Positions 39,320 to 49,356 are shown, counted from the first letter of the stretch. The stretch: 64,000 nucleotides of DNA from Acinetobacter shaoyimingii (GCF_011578045.1 NZ_CP049801.1:744001-808000); one strand, 5' to 3'. Notes: generated by a model not told the origin, from the letters alone. Numbers and translations are program-made.

Positions 39320-39961
39320 TTAAATCACGTACAGATAGATGCTGAGGAAGTGTGATCCTGCACCAATCAGTACAAAAATGTGCCAGATAGCATGCGTGTA
39401 TCTTACCTTTTTTAGCGCATAAAACAATGCACCAATCGTATAAGCCAGCCCACCAATAATGAGAAATATAAGACAATCTTCACTTAAATATTGTTTCATA
39501 TCATCCATTACCAGTAAGGCAAGCCAGCCCATCACGAGATAGGCAATCAAGGAAATTTTTTGGAAACGATGGATGAAAACTAATTTGAACAGCGTGCCAA
39601 CGAGCGCAATTACCCAAAGTGCAATGAGTAAGTAATGCGCTTTGGCGGTTGGTAGGGCAATGGCAAGAAAGGGTGTATAGGTGCCAGCAATCAAATAGTA
39701 AATCGCGGTATGGTCTAATTTCTTGAACCAATAACGTTTATTTTCATCTTGGGAAAAATGATAAATGGCAGAACTGGAAAAAAGTAAAACCATACTCAAT
39801 GCATAAACCCATAAGCCAAAATATTGACCTGCAGGTAAATAGCTTCCTTTAATCAACATAAAAATACTGGCAATCAGGGCAAGAAGGGCTCCAAAGGCAT
39901 GACTTATCGCATTTATTTGTTCTTCACGTGGATCATAACCCTGTTGGATTATTTTTGTCAT
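39320..39961 (-). CDS. hemolysin III/TrhA (PAQR) family membrane protein
   Basis: A 213-residue, seven-helix protein. PAQR-family signatures are INAISHAFGALLALI, SSAIYHFSQDENKRYWFKKLDHTAIY with the zinc-type histidines, and HAIWHIFVLIGAGSHFL. The E. coli relative TrhA modulates membrane fluidity; hemolytic activity is a historical name. Confidence 0.9.
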   Translation of the reverse strand: MTKIIQQGYDPREEQINAISHAFGALLALIASIFMLIKGSYLPAGQYFGLWVYALSMVLLFSSSAIYHFSQDENKRYWFKKLDHTAIYYLIAGTYTPFLAIALPTAKAHYLLIALWVIALVGTLFKLVFIHRFQKISLIAYLVMGWLALLVMDDMKQYLSEDCLIFLIIGGLAYTIGALFYALKKVRYTHAIWHIFVLIGAGSHFLSIYLYVI

Positions 39962-40064
39962 AATATGGCTGATTCTATAAAATATACATTTGTATAGTAA
40001 TACAGTTTTACCTTTAAAGTAAGAACATTTAAAATACCCTTCTAGATTGATTTGAGTTTTGACT

Positions 40065-41285
40065 ATGTCACAGGTGGCTACCCCGTTTATTCAGGAACAA
40101 CAATTTTTGGATCTTGTATTGCAAGCCATTGAAATAAATAAAATTGATCGATTGGTATTCAGCCAATATAAAGGTGAATTGGTCGACTTACTGAAAATTA
40201 CGATACGTATGATTCAGTTAAACAATGAGCCTGTTTTGAATGTGCTTTATCATCACAAAACTCAAGATATCACCAAAAACTATCCTTTAGATGAAGCACA
40301 AAATTTAATTGAAGAACTGATGTCGCAATGTAAGCAAGCCAATTTATTTAGCTTGGATGAAGAAATTCAAATCAAAAAAAATAAAAAGAAAGCCATGTTA
40401 ACCAAGAATGCTAAAGTTGGTGCATCTACCGCTGTAAAAGCAGAGCAGGGACATGATCGTGAAAAACATCGGTATGTAGAGCAATCTTCACCATTTTTAA
40501 AAGCACTAAGCATCACTGATGAAAAGGCGCAAATCATTCCAAGCATGGCACGCAAATGGAAACAGATTAATAAATTTGTCGAAATTTTCTCTGGTGCTTT
40601 GTCGAATATCAATGTCAAAGATCAGCAGCTGAATGTTGTTGATTTTGGATCGGGCAAGGGTTATTTGACCTTTGCTTTGTACGATTATTTGCAAAAACAA
40701 AATTTATCGCCATCAGTCACTGGGGTGGAACTGAATGATAAGATGGTTCAGTTTTGTCAAAAAGTGGCGCAAGACGCAGATTTTAATCAGCTACAATTTT
40801 TCCAAGGTGATGTGCGAACTTATCATCCAGAAAATTTAGATGTGATGATTGCGTTACATGCGTGTGATATTGCAACTGACTTCGCGATTCATACGGGTAT
40901 TCGTTTAAATGCATCGATGATTATGTGTGCGCCATGTTGTCATAAAGAATTGCGTCCACAAATACAAAGTCCAAAGGTTTTACAGCCGATGTTGCAGTTT
41001 GGCATTCATGCAGGGCAACAGGCTGAAATGTTAACAGATACCATTCGTGCGTTATTACTCAAAGCGTATGGTTATGAAACCAAAGTCTTCGAATTTGTAG
41101 CCTTAGAGCATACCAGTAAAAATAAAATGATTTTGGCAACGAAACGAAAAGATTTTACTGAACCTGATCAAGTGGTATTGGAGCAGATTCATGCATTGAA
41201 AGAGATGTATGGCATTCAAAAGCAATCTCTGGAACTTTTATTAAATGATGCGTGGGATCAACAAGGGATTGGGTGTAAGTGTTGA
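40065..41285 (+). CDS. SAM-dependent methyltransferase, CCH-motif family
   Basis: A 406-residue protein. The first 130 residues are helical and end in a Lys-rich stretch. The C-terminal half is a Rossmann methyltransferase with VVDFGSGKGYLTFALYDYL as motif I, then VTGVELN. ALHACDIATD and CAPCCHKELR are typical of a poorly characterised family related to RNA methyltransferases. The substrate is unknown. ATG at 40065 is preferred to the TTG six bases earlier; no strong ribosome-binding site is seen. Confidence 0.82.
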   Translation: MSQVATPFIQEQQFLDLVLQAIEINKIDRLVFSQYKGELVDLLKITIRMIQLNNEPVLNVLYHHKTQDITKNYPLDEAQNLIEELMSQCKQANLFSLDEEIQIKKNKKKAMLTKNAKVGASTAVKAEQGHDREKHRYVEQSSPFLKALSITDEKAQIIPSMARKWKQINKFVEIFSGALSNINVKDQQLNVVDFGSGKGYLTFALYDYLQKQNLSPSVTGVELNDKMVQFCQKVAQDADFNQLQFFQGDVRTYHPENLDVMIALHACDIATDFAIHTGIRLNASMIMCAPCCHKELRPQIQSPKVLQPMLQFGIHAGQQAEMLTDTIRALLLKAYGYETKVFEFVALEHTSKNKMILATKRKDFTEPDQVVLEQIHALKEMYGIQKQSLELLLNDAWDQQGIGCKC

Positions 41286-41378
41286 TTGATGATGAGTGTT
41301 TATCAATAATTTGAAAATGAGTAAAGTTTCAATAAGCCTTGATTTGAAAAGGCTTATTGAAACCGCTTTGATTAATGA

Positions 41379-42068
41379 TTATTTTTGATTTTCTTTCATG
41401 AGTTCTTCTTCAGTTGTACCTGTAAATTTATTAGTAACAGTGCTTGGAAAGTAGTTAGGGTCATCCATTTCGGGAATCAACTTTTCGCCCACTCTATGAA
41501 TGAGAATACTTGTTTTTAGTGTTTCTTTCGGAGCTTTAGAAAAAGCATTAGTCATTAAATTGAGTGTTGCTACCATAAATTGGGCATCACTTTGTGTCGA
41601 TGTTTTTTTTGGTATTTTGATATTTTTTTTATCTAAAACAGTTAATTGGCAGATCAAGGGAACTTCATATGTTTTTTCCTTCTTAATGATTTCTCCATTT
41701 CTTATACAGCTTTGATAATCAGCAGCTTGTGATTCGAACTGACGTTTCAAAGCTGGTGCAACGATCTTGAAGTCTTGTTCATTAAACTGTTCTTTAAATA
41801 AACCTAACATTAATTCTAAAGTTGAGGATGGTATATCACCACTTCGTTCACGTAATGTCTTTGCTTCAGCTTCTGAAATATTAGCGGTTGCTGCAGCAAG
41901 CGGAATACCAACAGCATCTTGGTTGTCATGTTGGAAAGAAAACAATCCAATAGTACTTTTCGTGATGATGTTAATACGTTCCACATCAGTTTGTTTTGCA
42001 TAGATGTTTTGTATTGGAAGTAAAAGTGAACTTAATATTAAAATTTTAATTTTATGATTTGAAAACAT
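41379..42068 (-). CDS. hypothetical secreted protein
   Basis: A 229-residue protein with an N-terminal signal peptide (hydrophobic 9-18, likely cleavage after IYA). The mature part is alpha-rich with two cysteines (SCIRN and PLICQL) that could form a disulfide. No family recognised. AT-rich codon use and a lone position may indicate lineage-specific DNA. Confidence 0.7.
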   Translation of the reverse strand: MFSNHKIKILILSSLLLPIQNIYAKQTDVERINIITKSTIGLFSFQHDNQDAVGIPLAAATANISEAEAKTLRERSGDIPSSTLELMLGLFKEQFNEQDFKIVAPALKRQFESQAADYQSCIRNGEIIKKEKTYEVPLICQLTVLDKKNIKIPKKTSTQSDAQFMVATLNLMTNAFSKAPKETLKTSILIHRVGEKLIPEMDDPNYFPSTVTNKFTGTTEEELMKENQK

Positions 42069-42185
42069 TATTATTCTGCTGTTTTGTCGTAAATATAGTG
42101 AGATTAAATTCTAAAGTATTCGGCTCAAAAATTGAATATACAGCAAGAGATGTAAGATGTTTTTATTTAAGTAAAGGTTTCAATC

Positions 42186-42620
42186 ATGGATAAAATTTAT
42201 ACTACTGCCGCAAGTTGGGATAAATTAATAGCAGATGCAATGCATATTCGTGAGCAAGTTTTTATCCAAGAGCAAAACATTCCAGAACAAGATGAGTGGG
42301 ATGATCAGGATGAAGTTTCTTTACATTTTATTGCTTACGCACTTTGTAACGAGTTTAAAAAACCTATTGCGACAGCTCGACTTTTACCTAACCACAGTAT
42401 TGGAAGAGTGGCTGTATTAAAAGACTATCGTGGTCAAGGCATAGGACGATTGATTATGCAAAGTATCATTGAACATGCCAAGAAGGAACATCGTGAGTTT
42501 CTTAAATTATCATCCCAAGTTCATGCGATTCAGTTTTATCAAAGCTTAGGTTTTCACGTAGAAGGAACAGAATATCTAGACTGTGGAATTCCACATATAG
42601 ATATGATCATGACATTATAA
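42186..42620 (+). CDS. GNAT family N-acetyltransferase
   Basis: A 144-residue acetyltransferase of the ElaA/YjcF type. The acetyl-CoA pyrophosphate loop is seen in VLKDYRGQGIGRLIM, preceded by IGRVAV. The N-terminal MHIREQVFIQEQNIPEQDEWD is typical of this subfamily. The substrate is unknown. It is followed by the HAD hydrolase 23 bases later on the same strand, a likely two-gene unit. Confidence 0.9.
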   Translation: MDKIYTTAASWDKLIADAMHIREQVFIQEQNIPEQDEWDDQDEVSLHFIAYALCNEFKKPIATARLLPNHSIGRVAVLKDYRGQGIGRLIMQSIIEHAKKEHREFLKLSSQVHAIQFYQSLGFHVEGTEYLDCGIPHIDMIMTL

Positions 42621-42643
42621 ATTTTCAATCATGAGGGGAGATG

Positions 42644-43342
42644 ATGACCATTAAAGCCGTTTTATTTGATCTTGATCAAACCCTTTTAGACAGAACAACA
42701 TCTTTAAAGAAATTTTTAAATTGGCAAATTAATTTTTATCAGCTTGTTGATTCCGATTTAAAAAATGATTTTATTCAAAGATTCTTGGTGTTAGATGCCA
42801 ATGGTTCGGTATGGAAAGATCGTGTTTATGCACAGTTGATTGAAGAATTTCAAATTATGCATCATTCCACTGAAATATTATTGCAATCGTATATTCAAGA
42901 CTTTAATAAGTTTTGTACGCCGTTTGATGGTGTCAAAACCACCATTGAAGCGTTATACGAAAATGGATATAAACTCGGTTTAATTTCAAATGGCAAATCA
43001 CCATTTCAAGAACACAACTTTTATGCGCTAGGTTTAAAACAATATTTTTCGAGTATTATTGTTTCAGAAGCAGTGGGCTTAAGAAAGCCTGATCCTAGAA
43101 TTTTTCATTTAGCATGTGAACAACTCAAAATTTATCCACAGGATGCAATATTTGTTGGGGATAATTGGGAGGCAGATATTCAAGGTGCACGATCATCTGG
43201 ACTACAAGCACTCTATTTTCAAGGTGGGGAGCTGCAACATCAGCCTCAAGCAACTGAAAAAAATATCATCAATAATTTTAGTGACGTGTTAAAAGTGATC
43301 CAAACGCTTCGCAGTCAACAACTTGAAAGTGACGAAGACTAA
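42644..43342 (+). CDS. HAD superfamily hydrolase
   Basis: A 232-residue phosphatase of subfamily IA. Motif I is DLDQTLLDR near residue 9, motif II ISNGKSP, motif III KPDPRIF and motif IV GDNWEADIQGA. A helical cap lies between motifs I and II. The substrate is not predictable. AGGGGAG lies just before two ATGs; the second (42644) gives normal spacing. Confidence 0.9.
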   Translation: MTIKAVLFDLDQTLLDRTTSLKKFLNWQINFYQLVDSDLKNDFIQRFLVLDANGSVWKDRVYAQLIEEFQIMHHSTEILLQSYIQDFNKFCTPFDGVKTTIEALYENGYKLGLISNGKSPFQEHNFYALGLKQYFSSIIVSEAVGLRKPDPRIFHLACEQLKIYPQDAIFVGDNWEADIQGARSSGLQALYFQGGELQHQPQATEKNIINNFSDVLKVIQTLRSQQLESDED

Positions 43343-43364
43343 AAGCAATTAACATTATATGTGT

Positions 43365-43397
43365 AAAAAAAGCGCTTATAAATATAAGCGCTTTTTT
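43365..43397. terminator. bidirectional terminator
   Basis: AAAAAAGCGCTTATA pairs with TATAAGCGCTTTTTT around AA; it serves the HAD gene and the convergent small gene. Confidence 0.88.
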
Positions 43398-43402
43398 ATC
43401 AT

Positions 43403-43720
43403 TTAATGACTGTGTTCTTTATTTTCATCATGCGCTTTTTGATGCGCCTCTTCTGCAGCTTGGGTCGTTGCTTGACCAACATGAGCTGCGTGTTCTTCAT
43501 CCGTCATATTCATTTCAGCTGCGGTTTGTCCTTCATTTGCCGTTGCATTTTCCGTGCTATGGTGACTATGAGCAGCAGATTTGTTTTGACTTGGCATGTA
43601 ATCTGGTTCGTTTGTTACTGCTAAGTAAAAGAAACCAAGGAAAAAACAACTCAAAATCGCTGAAATAATCAGTGATTTCCAGCCCCATGGTGATTTTTCG
43701 GGAGAAGTTACATCACTCAT
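43403..43720 (-). CDS. small membrane protein with a histidine-rich tail
   Basis: A 105-residue protein with one transmembrane helix at about 15-36 (SLIISAILSCFFLGFFYLAV). The remaining 65 residues are polar and end in a His-rich region (HSHHS, HAAHVG, HQKAHDENKEHSH). Eleven or so histidines suggest metal binding, probably on the periplasmic side, but no family is recognised. Confidence 0.75.
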   Translation of the reverse strand: MSDVTSPEKSPWGWKSLIISAILSCFFLGFFYLAVTNEPDYMPSQNKSAAHSHHSTENATANEGQTAAEMNMTDEEHAAHVGQATTQAAEEAHQKAHDENKEHSH

Positions 43721-43844
43721 AATAGGATTTCCTATTCAGGTATCAAAATATTTAGCACATTGTTATAGCACAAATTGACCACCAACGAAAAACAATTCCT
43801 TAAATGCTTAAAAAAATTATGTGTTTTATTTGAACTTTATTGAA

Positions 43845-43875
43845 TAAAATAAGGAGCATAAAGCTCCTTATTTTA
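43845..43875. terminator. terminator after the fadB-type gene
   Basis: TAAAATAAGGAGC pairs with GCTCCTTATTTTA around ATAAA. It lies 23 bases past the stop of the minus-strand operon. Confidence 0.78.
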
Positions 43876-43897
43876 TAGTGATAAGTATTGAGGGTAT

Positions 43898-46033
43898 TTA
43901 TTGAATCATTTCACCTGACTGAGCCTTTTGCTTTAAAAGATCTGGTGCTTTGAAACGTTCACCATATTGAGTTTCTAATTCGTTGGCACGTTTCAGGGCT
44001 TTTTCCAATCCGTATTGATTAAGGAACTGCAACGCTCCACCTGTCCATGGGGCAAAGCCAATACCGAAGATCGAACCGACATTACCATCGACTACAGATT
44101 CAAGGACACCTTCTTCCAGACAGAGTAACGTATCTAAAGACTGCACAAACAGGAAACGGTCAATCATTTCTTGTTCAGATATCTGTGTGTCTTTTTTCCA
44201 ATGACTTAAGCCATCCCACAGGTGTTTTTTGCCACCTTCTGGATAATCATAGAAACCCGCACCTGCAGCTTTACCTTTACGGTCAAATTCATGAATCATC
44301 TTATGGATGACATCATCGGCACCCGAACGTGGTAAATCTTTACCTTCAGCTTGAAGCGCCTTACGTGTTTCAGATGTCACATGCTCTGACAAAGTTAAAG
44401 AAACTTCATCTTGAATCGCCAATGGTCCAACAGGCATACCTGCTTTAAGTGCTGCCATTTCGATACGTGCAGGGTTTACACCTTCAGCCAAAAGACGTAA
44501 GCCTTCTTGAACAAAAGTACCAAATACACGACTGGTGAAGAATCCACGACTATCATTTACGACAATTGGGGTTTTACCAATTTGTTGTACATAGTCATAC
44601 GCTTTGGCTAAAGTCTCGGCAGAAGTTTCTTTCCCTTTAATGATTTCAACCAATTGCATTTTGTCGACAGGGCTAAAGAAATGCAGACCAATAAAGTTCT
44701 TGGCATCCTTACTTGCCTTTGCTAAACCTGAAATCGGTAAGGTTGATGTATTGGATGCCATCACGCCACCATTCACCAAGTGCTGTTCAGCTTCTTGGGT
44801 CACTTTGGCTTTGAGTTCTTGGTTTTCAAAGACTGCTTCAATAATCAGATCACAACCTTGTAGATCTTCATTAGATGCTGTTGGATGAATTAAAGATAAA
44901 ATCTGGTCACGTTTTTCTGCCGTCATACGACCTTGAGAAACACGTTTATCAAGAAGTTTTTGGCTATAGGCTTTACCTTTTTCAGCAGCCTCAGTAGAAA
45001 TATCTTTTAAAACAACCTGAATTCCTTTAATTGCCGTTGAATAGGCAATACCTGCACCCATCATGCCTGCGCCTAAAACACCGACTTTGGTGGCCTGCCA
45101 TTTCGCGACATCTTTTGGACGGCTTGCACCTGATTTAATCGCATTGAGACCATGCCAGAATGTACCAATCATATTTTTCGAGATTTGACCTGTCGCAAGG
45201 AAGGTGAAATAACGAGATTCAATGGTCAGTGCGGTATCGACATCTACTTGAGCACCTTCAACTGCAGCCGCCATAATGGCTTCAGGCGCAGGGTAACAGC
45301 CCTTGGTTTTGTCACGAAGCATTGCAGGAGCAATGGCAAGCACTTGAGCCACTTGAGGAGAAGATGGTGTGCCACCAGGAATTTTGTAGCCCTTTACATC
45401 AAAAGGTTGTTGCGACTTCGGATTTGCTTTGACCCAAGCGATTGCTTTGTCAAACAACTCTTCAGCAGTCTCAGCAGTGTCGTGAATGAGACCTAATGAT
45501 TTTGCTTTATCAACACCAAATTGTTTACCTTCCATCAAAAATGGAAATGCATTTTGAAGTCCCAATAGGCGAACCATACGCACAACACCACCACCACCTG
45601 GCAGTAGACCTAGCGTTACTTCAGGCAAACCAAACTTGGCTTTTGGATCATTTAAAGCAATACGGTAATGACATCCTAAAGCAATTTCCCAACCGCCACC
45701 CAACGCCGTACCATTTAAAGCGGCAACAACAGGTACACCCAAGGTTTCAATATAGCGAAACTCTGCTTTCATCTTCTGAATCATGTCGAAAAATTCAGGC
45801 GCTTGTTCAGGCTGAGCCTGAATCAGTTCGTCTAAATCGCCGCCTGCAAAAAAAGTTTTCTTTGCAGACTTAAAAATAATGCCGGTAATGTCTGTTTCAG
45901 ATTTAAGTTTGCTGACGATATTTTCTAAAGCGACACGAAAGTCACCATTCATGGTATTGGCAGATTGGTTTGGTGAATCAAGTGTAAGGATGATGATGTT
46001 ATCGGCATTTTTTTCGTATTGAATTGCGCTCAT
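43898..46033 (-). CDS. fatty acid oxidation multifunctional protein (enoyl-CoA hydratase/3-hydroxyacyl-CoA dehydrogenase)
   Basis: A 711-residue FadB/FadJ-type enzyme. The crotonase domain occupies about residues 1-190 (FAGGDLDEL, NGTALGGGWE, LPEVTLGLLPGGGG), then the NAD-binding domain with LGAGMMGAGIA near 320 and FIGLHFFSPVDKMQLVEI, and the C-terminal 3HCDH domains. It hydrates 2-enoyl-CoA and oxidises the 3-hydroxyacyl-CoA product. It begins 11 bases after the thiolase gene, so the pair forms a beta-oxidation operon. Order (thiolase first) and sequence suit the FadJ-like group. Confidence 0.92.
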   Translation of the reverse strand: MSAIQYEKNADNIIILTLDSPNQSANTMNGDFRVALENIVSKLKSETDITGIIFKSAKKTFFAGGDLDELIQAQPEQAPEFFDMIQKMKAEFRYIETLGVPVVAALNGTALGGGWEIALGCHYRIALNDPKAKFGLPEVTLGLLPGGGGVVRMVRLLGLQNAFPFLMEGKQFGVDKAKSLGLIHDTAETAEELFDKAIAWVKANPKSQQPFDVKGYKIPGGTPSSPQVAQVLAIAPAMLRDKTKGCYPAPEAIMAAAVEGAQVDVDTALTIESRYFTFLATGQISKNMIGTFWHGLNAIKSGASRPKDVAKWQATKVGVLGAGMMGAGIAYSTAIKGIQVVLKDISTEAAEKGKAYSQKLLDKRVSQGRMTAEKRDQILSLIHPTASNEDLQGCDLIIEAVFENQELKAKVTQEAEQHLVNGGVMASNTSTLPISGLAKASKDAKNFIGLHFFSPVDKMQLVEIIKGKETSAETLAKAYDYVQQIGKTPIVVNDSRGFFTSRVFGTFVQEGLRLLAEGVNPARIEMAALKAGMPVGPLAIQDEVSLTLSEHVTSETRKALQAEGKDLPRSGADDVIHKMIHEFDRKGKAAGAGFYDYPEGGKKHLWDGLSHWKKDTQISEQEMIDRFLFVQSLDTLLCLEEGVLESVVDGNVGSIFGIGFAPWTGGALQFLNQYGLEKALKRANELETQYGERFKAPDLLKQKAQSGEMIQ

Positions 46034-46044
46034 TCTTGTTCTCC

Positions 46045-47250
46045 TTATACCAGCTCAATAATGGTCGCAATACCCATGCCACCACCTACACACAACGTTG
46101 CCAAACCACGCTTCTTACCTTGACGCTCTAATTCATCCAATAGAGTGCCTAAAATCATGGCACCAGTTGCGCCCAATGGATGCCCCATGGCAATTGAGCC
46201 ACCATTGACATTGACTTTGGCAGGATCGACCTTGAGTTCATTGATAAAACGCATAACCACGGCAGCGAATGCTTCATTGACCTCAAACAGATCAATATCA
46301 TCAATGGTTAAGCCTGCTTTTTCTAAGGCTTTACGTGCAGCAGGGGCAGGACCTGTCAACATGATGGTTGGGTCTGTACCGACCAGTGCAGTAGATAGTA
46401 CTTTGGCACGTGGTTTTAAGCCTTGTTCTTTCACTGCTTTTTCAGAAGCAATCAGTACTACCGCTGCACCATCGACAATCCCTGATGAATTCCCTGCATG
46501 ATGTACATGGTTAATCTTTTGCGCTTCAGGATATTTTTGTAGGGCAACAGCATCAAAGCCCATACCGCCCATCATTTCAAAACTTGGATTAAGTTTTGCT
46601 AAACCTTCAGCTGTTGTGGTGGGTTTAATAAATTCGTCTTTATCTAAAATGGTTACACCAGCTTTATCTTTGACAGGCACGATCGATTGATCAAAACGAC
46701 CTGCGGCTTGCGCTGCTGCTGCTTTTTGTTGAGAGTTTGCTGCAAAGGCATCGACATCGGCGCGGGTGTAGCCGTCTAAAGTGGCAATCAGATCAGCCCC
46801 AATCCCTTGTGGAACAAAAGTCGATTTTAAATTGGTTTCAGGATCAAGCGCCCATGGTCCACCGTCTGAACCCATCGGAATGCGAGACATCGATTCAACG
46901 CCGCCTGCAACAACTAAGTCTTCCCAGCCCGAACGGACTTTTTGGGCTGCCAAATTGACAGCCTCTAAACCAGAAGCACAGAAACGGTTAATTTGAACCC
47001 CAGCGACATCATCATTCCAGCCTGCAGCAATCGCAGCAGTTTTAGCAATATCTGATCCTTGATCACCAATAGGTGTAACACAACCCAAAACAATATCATC
47101 GACTTTAGACGTGTCTAAGTGATGACGTTTTTCTAATTCATTTAATAGGGTTGTTAACAGGGTAATAGGTTTAACTTCGTAAAGTGAACCGTCTTTTTTC
47201 CCTTTTCCTCGCGGTGTGCGAATGGCGTCAATAATATATGCCTCGCTCAT
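46045..47250 (-). CDS. acetyl-CoA C-acyltransferase (thiolase)
   Basis: A 401-residue thiolase. Catalytic residues are visible: nucleophile Cys in [11 protein letters not shown], His in GHPLGATGA, and the second Cys in CVGGGMG, plus NEAFAAV. It cleaves 3-ketoacyl-CoA to acetyl-CoA and a shortened acyl-CoA. First gene of the operon with the multifunctional enzyme. The ATG at 47250 has AAGGAAAG upstream; the longer frame from 47271 starts inside that site. Confidence 0.94.
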   Translation of the reverse strand: MSEAYIIDAIRTPRGKGKKDGSLYEVKPITLLTTLLNELEKRHHLDTSKVDDIVLGCVTPIGDQGSDIAKTAAIAAGWNDDVAGVQINRFCASGLEAVNLAAQKVRSGWEDLVVAGGVESMSRIPMGSDGGPWALDPETNLKSTFVPQGIGADLIATLDGYTRADVDAFAANSQQKAAAAQAAGRFDQSIVPVKDKAGVTILDKDEFIKPTTTAEGLAKLNPSFEMMGGMGFDAVALQKYPEAQKINHVHHAGNSSGIVDGAAVVLIASEKAVKEQGLKPRAKVLSTALVGTDPTIMLTGPAPAARKALEKAGLTIDDIDLFEVNEAFAAVVMRFINELKVDPAKVNVNGGSIAMGHPLGATGAMILGTLLDELERQGKKRGLATLCVGGGMGIATIIELV

Positions 47251-47598
47251 ATGCTTTCCTTTTTTATGCATTAAAATTCTTTTGGTGAGTTCGAGTGTAA
47301 TCGATCTAGATGATTGTGCAATGACGAGAACGGAATAGTCGTTTGATCGTTTTGGTCATTAGCCAGAGAATGGGCATTGAATGATCCAACAACTTGTATA
47401 TGAATAAAGGAGTAAGAAAAGTAAGAAAAAGACAGGGGAAAGCGTGGGGGAAGGTCAGGTTGCTGTTTTATTGTTTAAAAAAGATGTGAGATGAAATCAA
47501 AAAGGTAATATTCAGAAACAAAAAAAGCCGAACAAGTCGGCTTTTTTATCACAATAAGAAAAAGGAGATGCCTTTTTCTTTAATTGTTTATATATCGA
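47251..47598. other. gene-free region between the cold-shock and thiolase genes
   Basis: About 350 bases. It holds the upstream region of the thiolase operon and, at 47521-47547, a terminator for the cold-shock gene. I see no gene or clear operator. Confidence 0.7.
47521..47547 (-). terminator. terminator of the cold-shock gene
   Basis: AAAAAAGCCGA pairs with TCGGCTTTTTT around ACAAG, about 50 bases after the gene end on the minus strand. Confidence 0.8.
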
Positions 47599-47814
47599 TT
47601 ATACAGCAACAATGTTTACAGCATTTGGGCCTTTTTGACCTTGTGCGATGCTGAATTCAACTTGTTGACCTTCCATTAAAGTTTTGAAGCCAGAGCTTGC
47701 GATTTCGCTGAAATGAGCAAAAACGTCTGGACCATTTTCTTGTTGAATGAAACCGAAACCTTTAGTTTCGTTGAACCATTTAACAGTACCTTTAACTACA
47801 GCTGAGTTTGACAT
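47599..47814 (-). CDS. CspA-family cold-shock protein
   Basis: A 71-residue single cold-shock domain. RNA-binding motifs [12 protein letters not shown] and DVFAHFS are complete. It acts as an RNA chaperone. A long AT-rich region precedes it, as for cold-shock genes with structured leaders. Which csp paralogue it is cannot be told from one copy. Confidence 0.95.
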   Translation of the reverse strand: MSNSAVVKGTVKWFNETKGFGFIQQENGPDVFAHFSEIASSGFKTLMEGQQVEFSIAQGQKGPNAVNIVAV

Positions 47815-48267
47815 AATAAATCCTATGATTTTTAATAATTTTAAGTCATTTAACTGACCAATGAGACTTAGAAAAATAGTACAGAATGAAGCTTAAAATC
47901 TGAAAAAACGAAGGATTATGACTAAAACTGCGATACTTAAAGAAAATTTACTGAATCAAAACTTTTTTCTAATATGACCCATCCTACAGCAATTATCATA
48001 ATATTCAAGATATTTATATTAATTATTTAATATTTTATAAAGTTCAAGCGATAACGACAGAACACTAAAAATGTCAAAAAGTGAAAATACTGCCTAAATC
48101 TTGAAAGCACTTATGGCGTGTTGATATGTATCAACTGGCGATTGATGCATCCTGAATGAATGTAAGATATAAAAAAATTATGCATTAAGGGTCTGTTGAT
48201 ATTTCAATCATATGTGAAATATCAACAGACCTTAAACATGGGTTAATTTATTTGATGGAACAATAAA
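47815..48267. other. gene-free region upstream of the cold-shock gene
   Basis: About 450 AT-rich bases. The part next to the cold-shock gene is probably its leader and promoter on the minus strand. At 48190-48231 lies a long hairpin downstream of the AraC gene. No open frame here looks like a gene. Confidence 0.7.
48190..48231. terminator. long inverted repeat, possible terminator of the AraC gene
   Basis: GGTCTGTTGATATTTCA (48190-48206) and its exact complement (48215-48231) form a perfect 17-base stem with an eight-base loop. It lies 37 bases after the AraC-family gene. It lacks a long U-tract, so it may be a 3'-end stabiliser or a repeat remnant instead. Confidence 0.5.
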
Positions 48268-49278
48268 TCAATGATAGCCATGCAATTGGCGATATAGACC
48301 AGGGGTTACTCCCGTCCACTTTTTAAATGCACGGTGGAAGGTACTGGTTTCACTAAAGCCCACTTGTTGAGCGACATCTTCTAGCGTCAAAGATGGATTC
48401 AATAGTAAGTGAATTGCAGCATCACGACGTAAGGCATCTTTTACACCTTGGTAGCTTTTACCTTCAGCAGCTAAACGGCGACGCAAAGTTTGCGGAGACA
48501 AGTAAAGCATCGCTGCCACATCATTGAGTGTCGGCATTTCTTCACCAATTTGGCTCTTCAATACTTCACGAATACGTGATGTCAAAGAATTGGTGTTTTT
48601 AAATTTCACTAGAAGTTTTGCAGGCGCGCCTTTTAAAAACTCTTCCAAGGTGTTTTCATCTTGGCGAATAGGCAAATCTAAATAATCAGCTGCAAAGGTG
48701 ATTTCAGTACGGGCTGAATCGAACTGGATGACTGGTGCAAAGAACAGTGCATCGTACTCGTCTGCATGAGCAGGGCGTGGATAAGCGAAATGAACACGTT
48801 CAAGTGGAATACGGCGTTCAATGAGCCAAGATGCTAAACCATGCCAAATCATTAACATACTTTCAGTAATGAAATGATCTGGATCCATTGTTCTTGGAAT
48901 AATAGGCACTAAACGAGCTTCGTGCTTGTCTCGTTCTAACGATACAGACCATTCTTCACCAAACAATTTATAAAATTGTGAACAGCGTTCTAAAGCGTCA
49001 CCCAAGGTTTTCGCATGGATGATCAATTGACACATGATGGCAAAAGTCCCTAAACGGCGTGGTTGAATATCGAATCCAACATGTTCGTCTTGGGTGACCA
49101 TCCATAACATTTTAACAAAACGAGTGTATTGTTCAGGTGATATACGAGCTTTAGGTTGGCGCAGTAACTCTGCTTCAATCCCTACATGTGAGAGCAAGGT
49201 TTCAATATCCATGCCTAGGCGTTTAACCCCAGTCAGAGCTGCATTTACGAAGTGGATACTGATCGTATCGCGGCTCAT
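48268..49278 (-). CDS. AraC-family transcriptional regulator (OruR/ArgR-like type)
   Basis: A 336-residue regulator. The N-terminal two thirds are the arabinose-binding-like domain of PF12625 type; the C-terminal 100 residues hold two helix-turn-helix motifs (LNDVAAMLYLSPQTLRRRLAAEGKSY and TLEDVAQQVGFSETSTFHRAFKKWTG). It is divergent from the acyl-CoA racemase gene and probably controls it. ATG at 49278 has GAAGGA upstream. The other AraC regulator in this window (56321-57367) has the same layout. Confidence 0.9.
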   Translation of the reverse strand: MSRDTISIHFVNAALTGVKRLGMDIETLLSHVGIEAELLRQPKARISPEQYTRFVKMLWMVTQDEHVGFDIQPRRLGTFAIMCQLIIHAKTLGDALERCSQFYKLFGEEWSVSLERDKHEARLVPIIPRTMDPDHFITESMLMIWHGLASWLIERRIPLERVHFAYPRPAHADEYDALFFAPVIQFDSARTEITFAADYLDLPIRQDENTLEEFLKGAPAKLLVKFKNTNSLTSRIREVLKSQIGEEMPTLNDVAAMLYLSPQTLRRRLAAEGKSYQGVKDALRRDAAIHLLLNPSLTLEDVAQQVGFSETSTFHRAFKKWTGVTPGLYRQLHGYH

Positions 49279-49339
49279 GTTAAATCCTTCAGTCTCTTTG
49301 ATATTCACTTGTTCCTGACCTAAATGACACTAAATAAAA

Positions 49340-49356
49340 GTAAATTGGCAATTTAC
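49340..49356. promoter_or_regulatory. palindrome in the divergent AraC-racemase promoter region
   Basis: GTAAATTG and CAATTTAC form a perfect inverted repeat about a single G. It is centred in the 207-base gap between two divergent genes and is a candidate operator. Confidence 0.45.

Noticed and set aside
45496..45873. 125-codon plus-strand open frame within the fadB-type gene
   Set aside because: Antisense shadow of a clear multifunctional enzyme; no ribosome-binding site.
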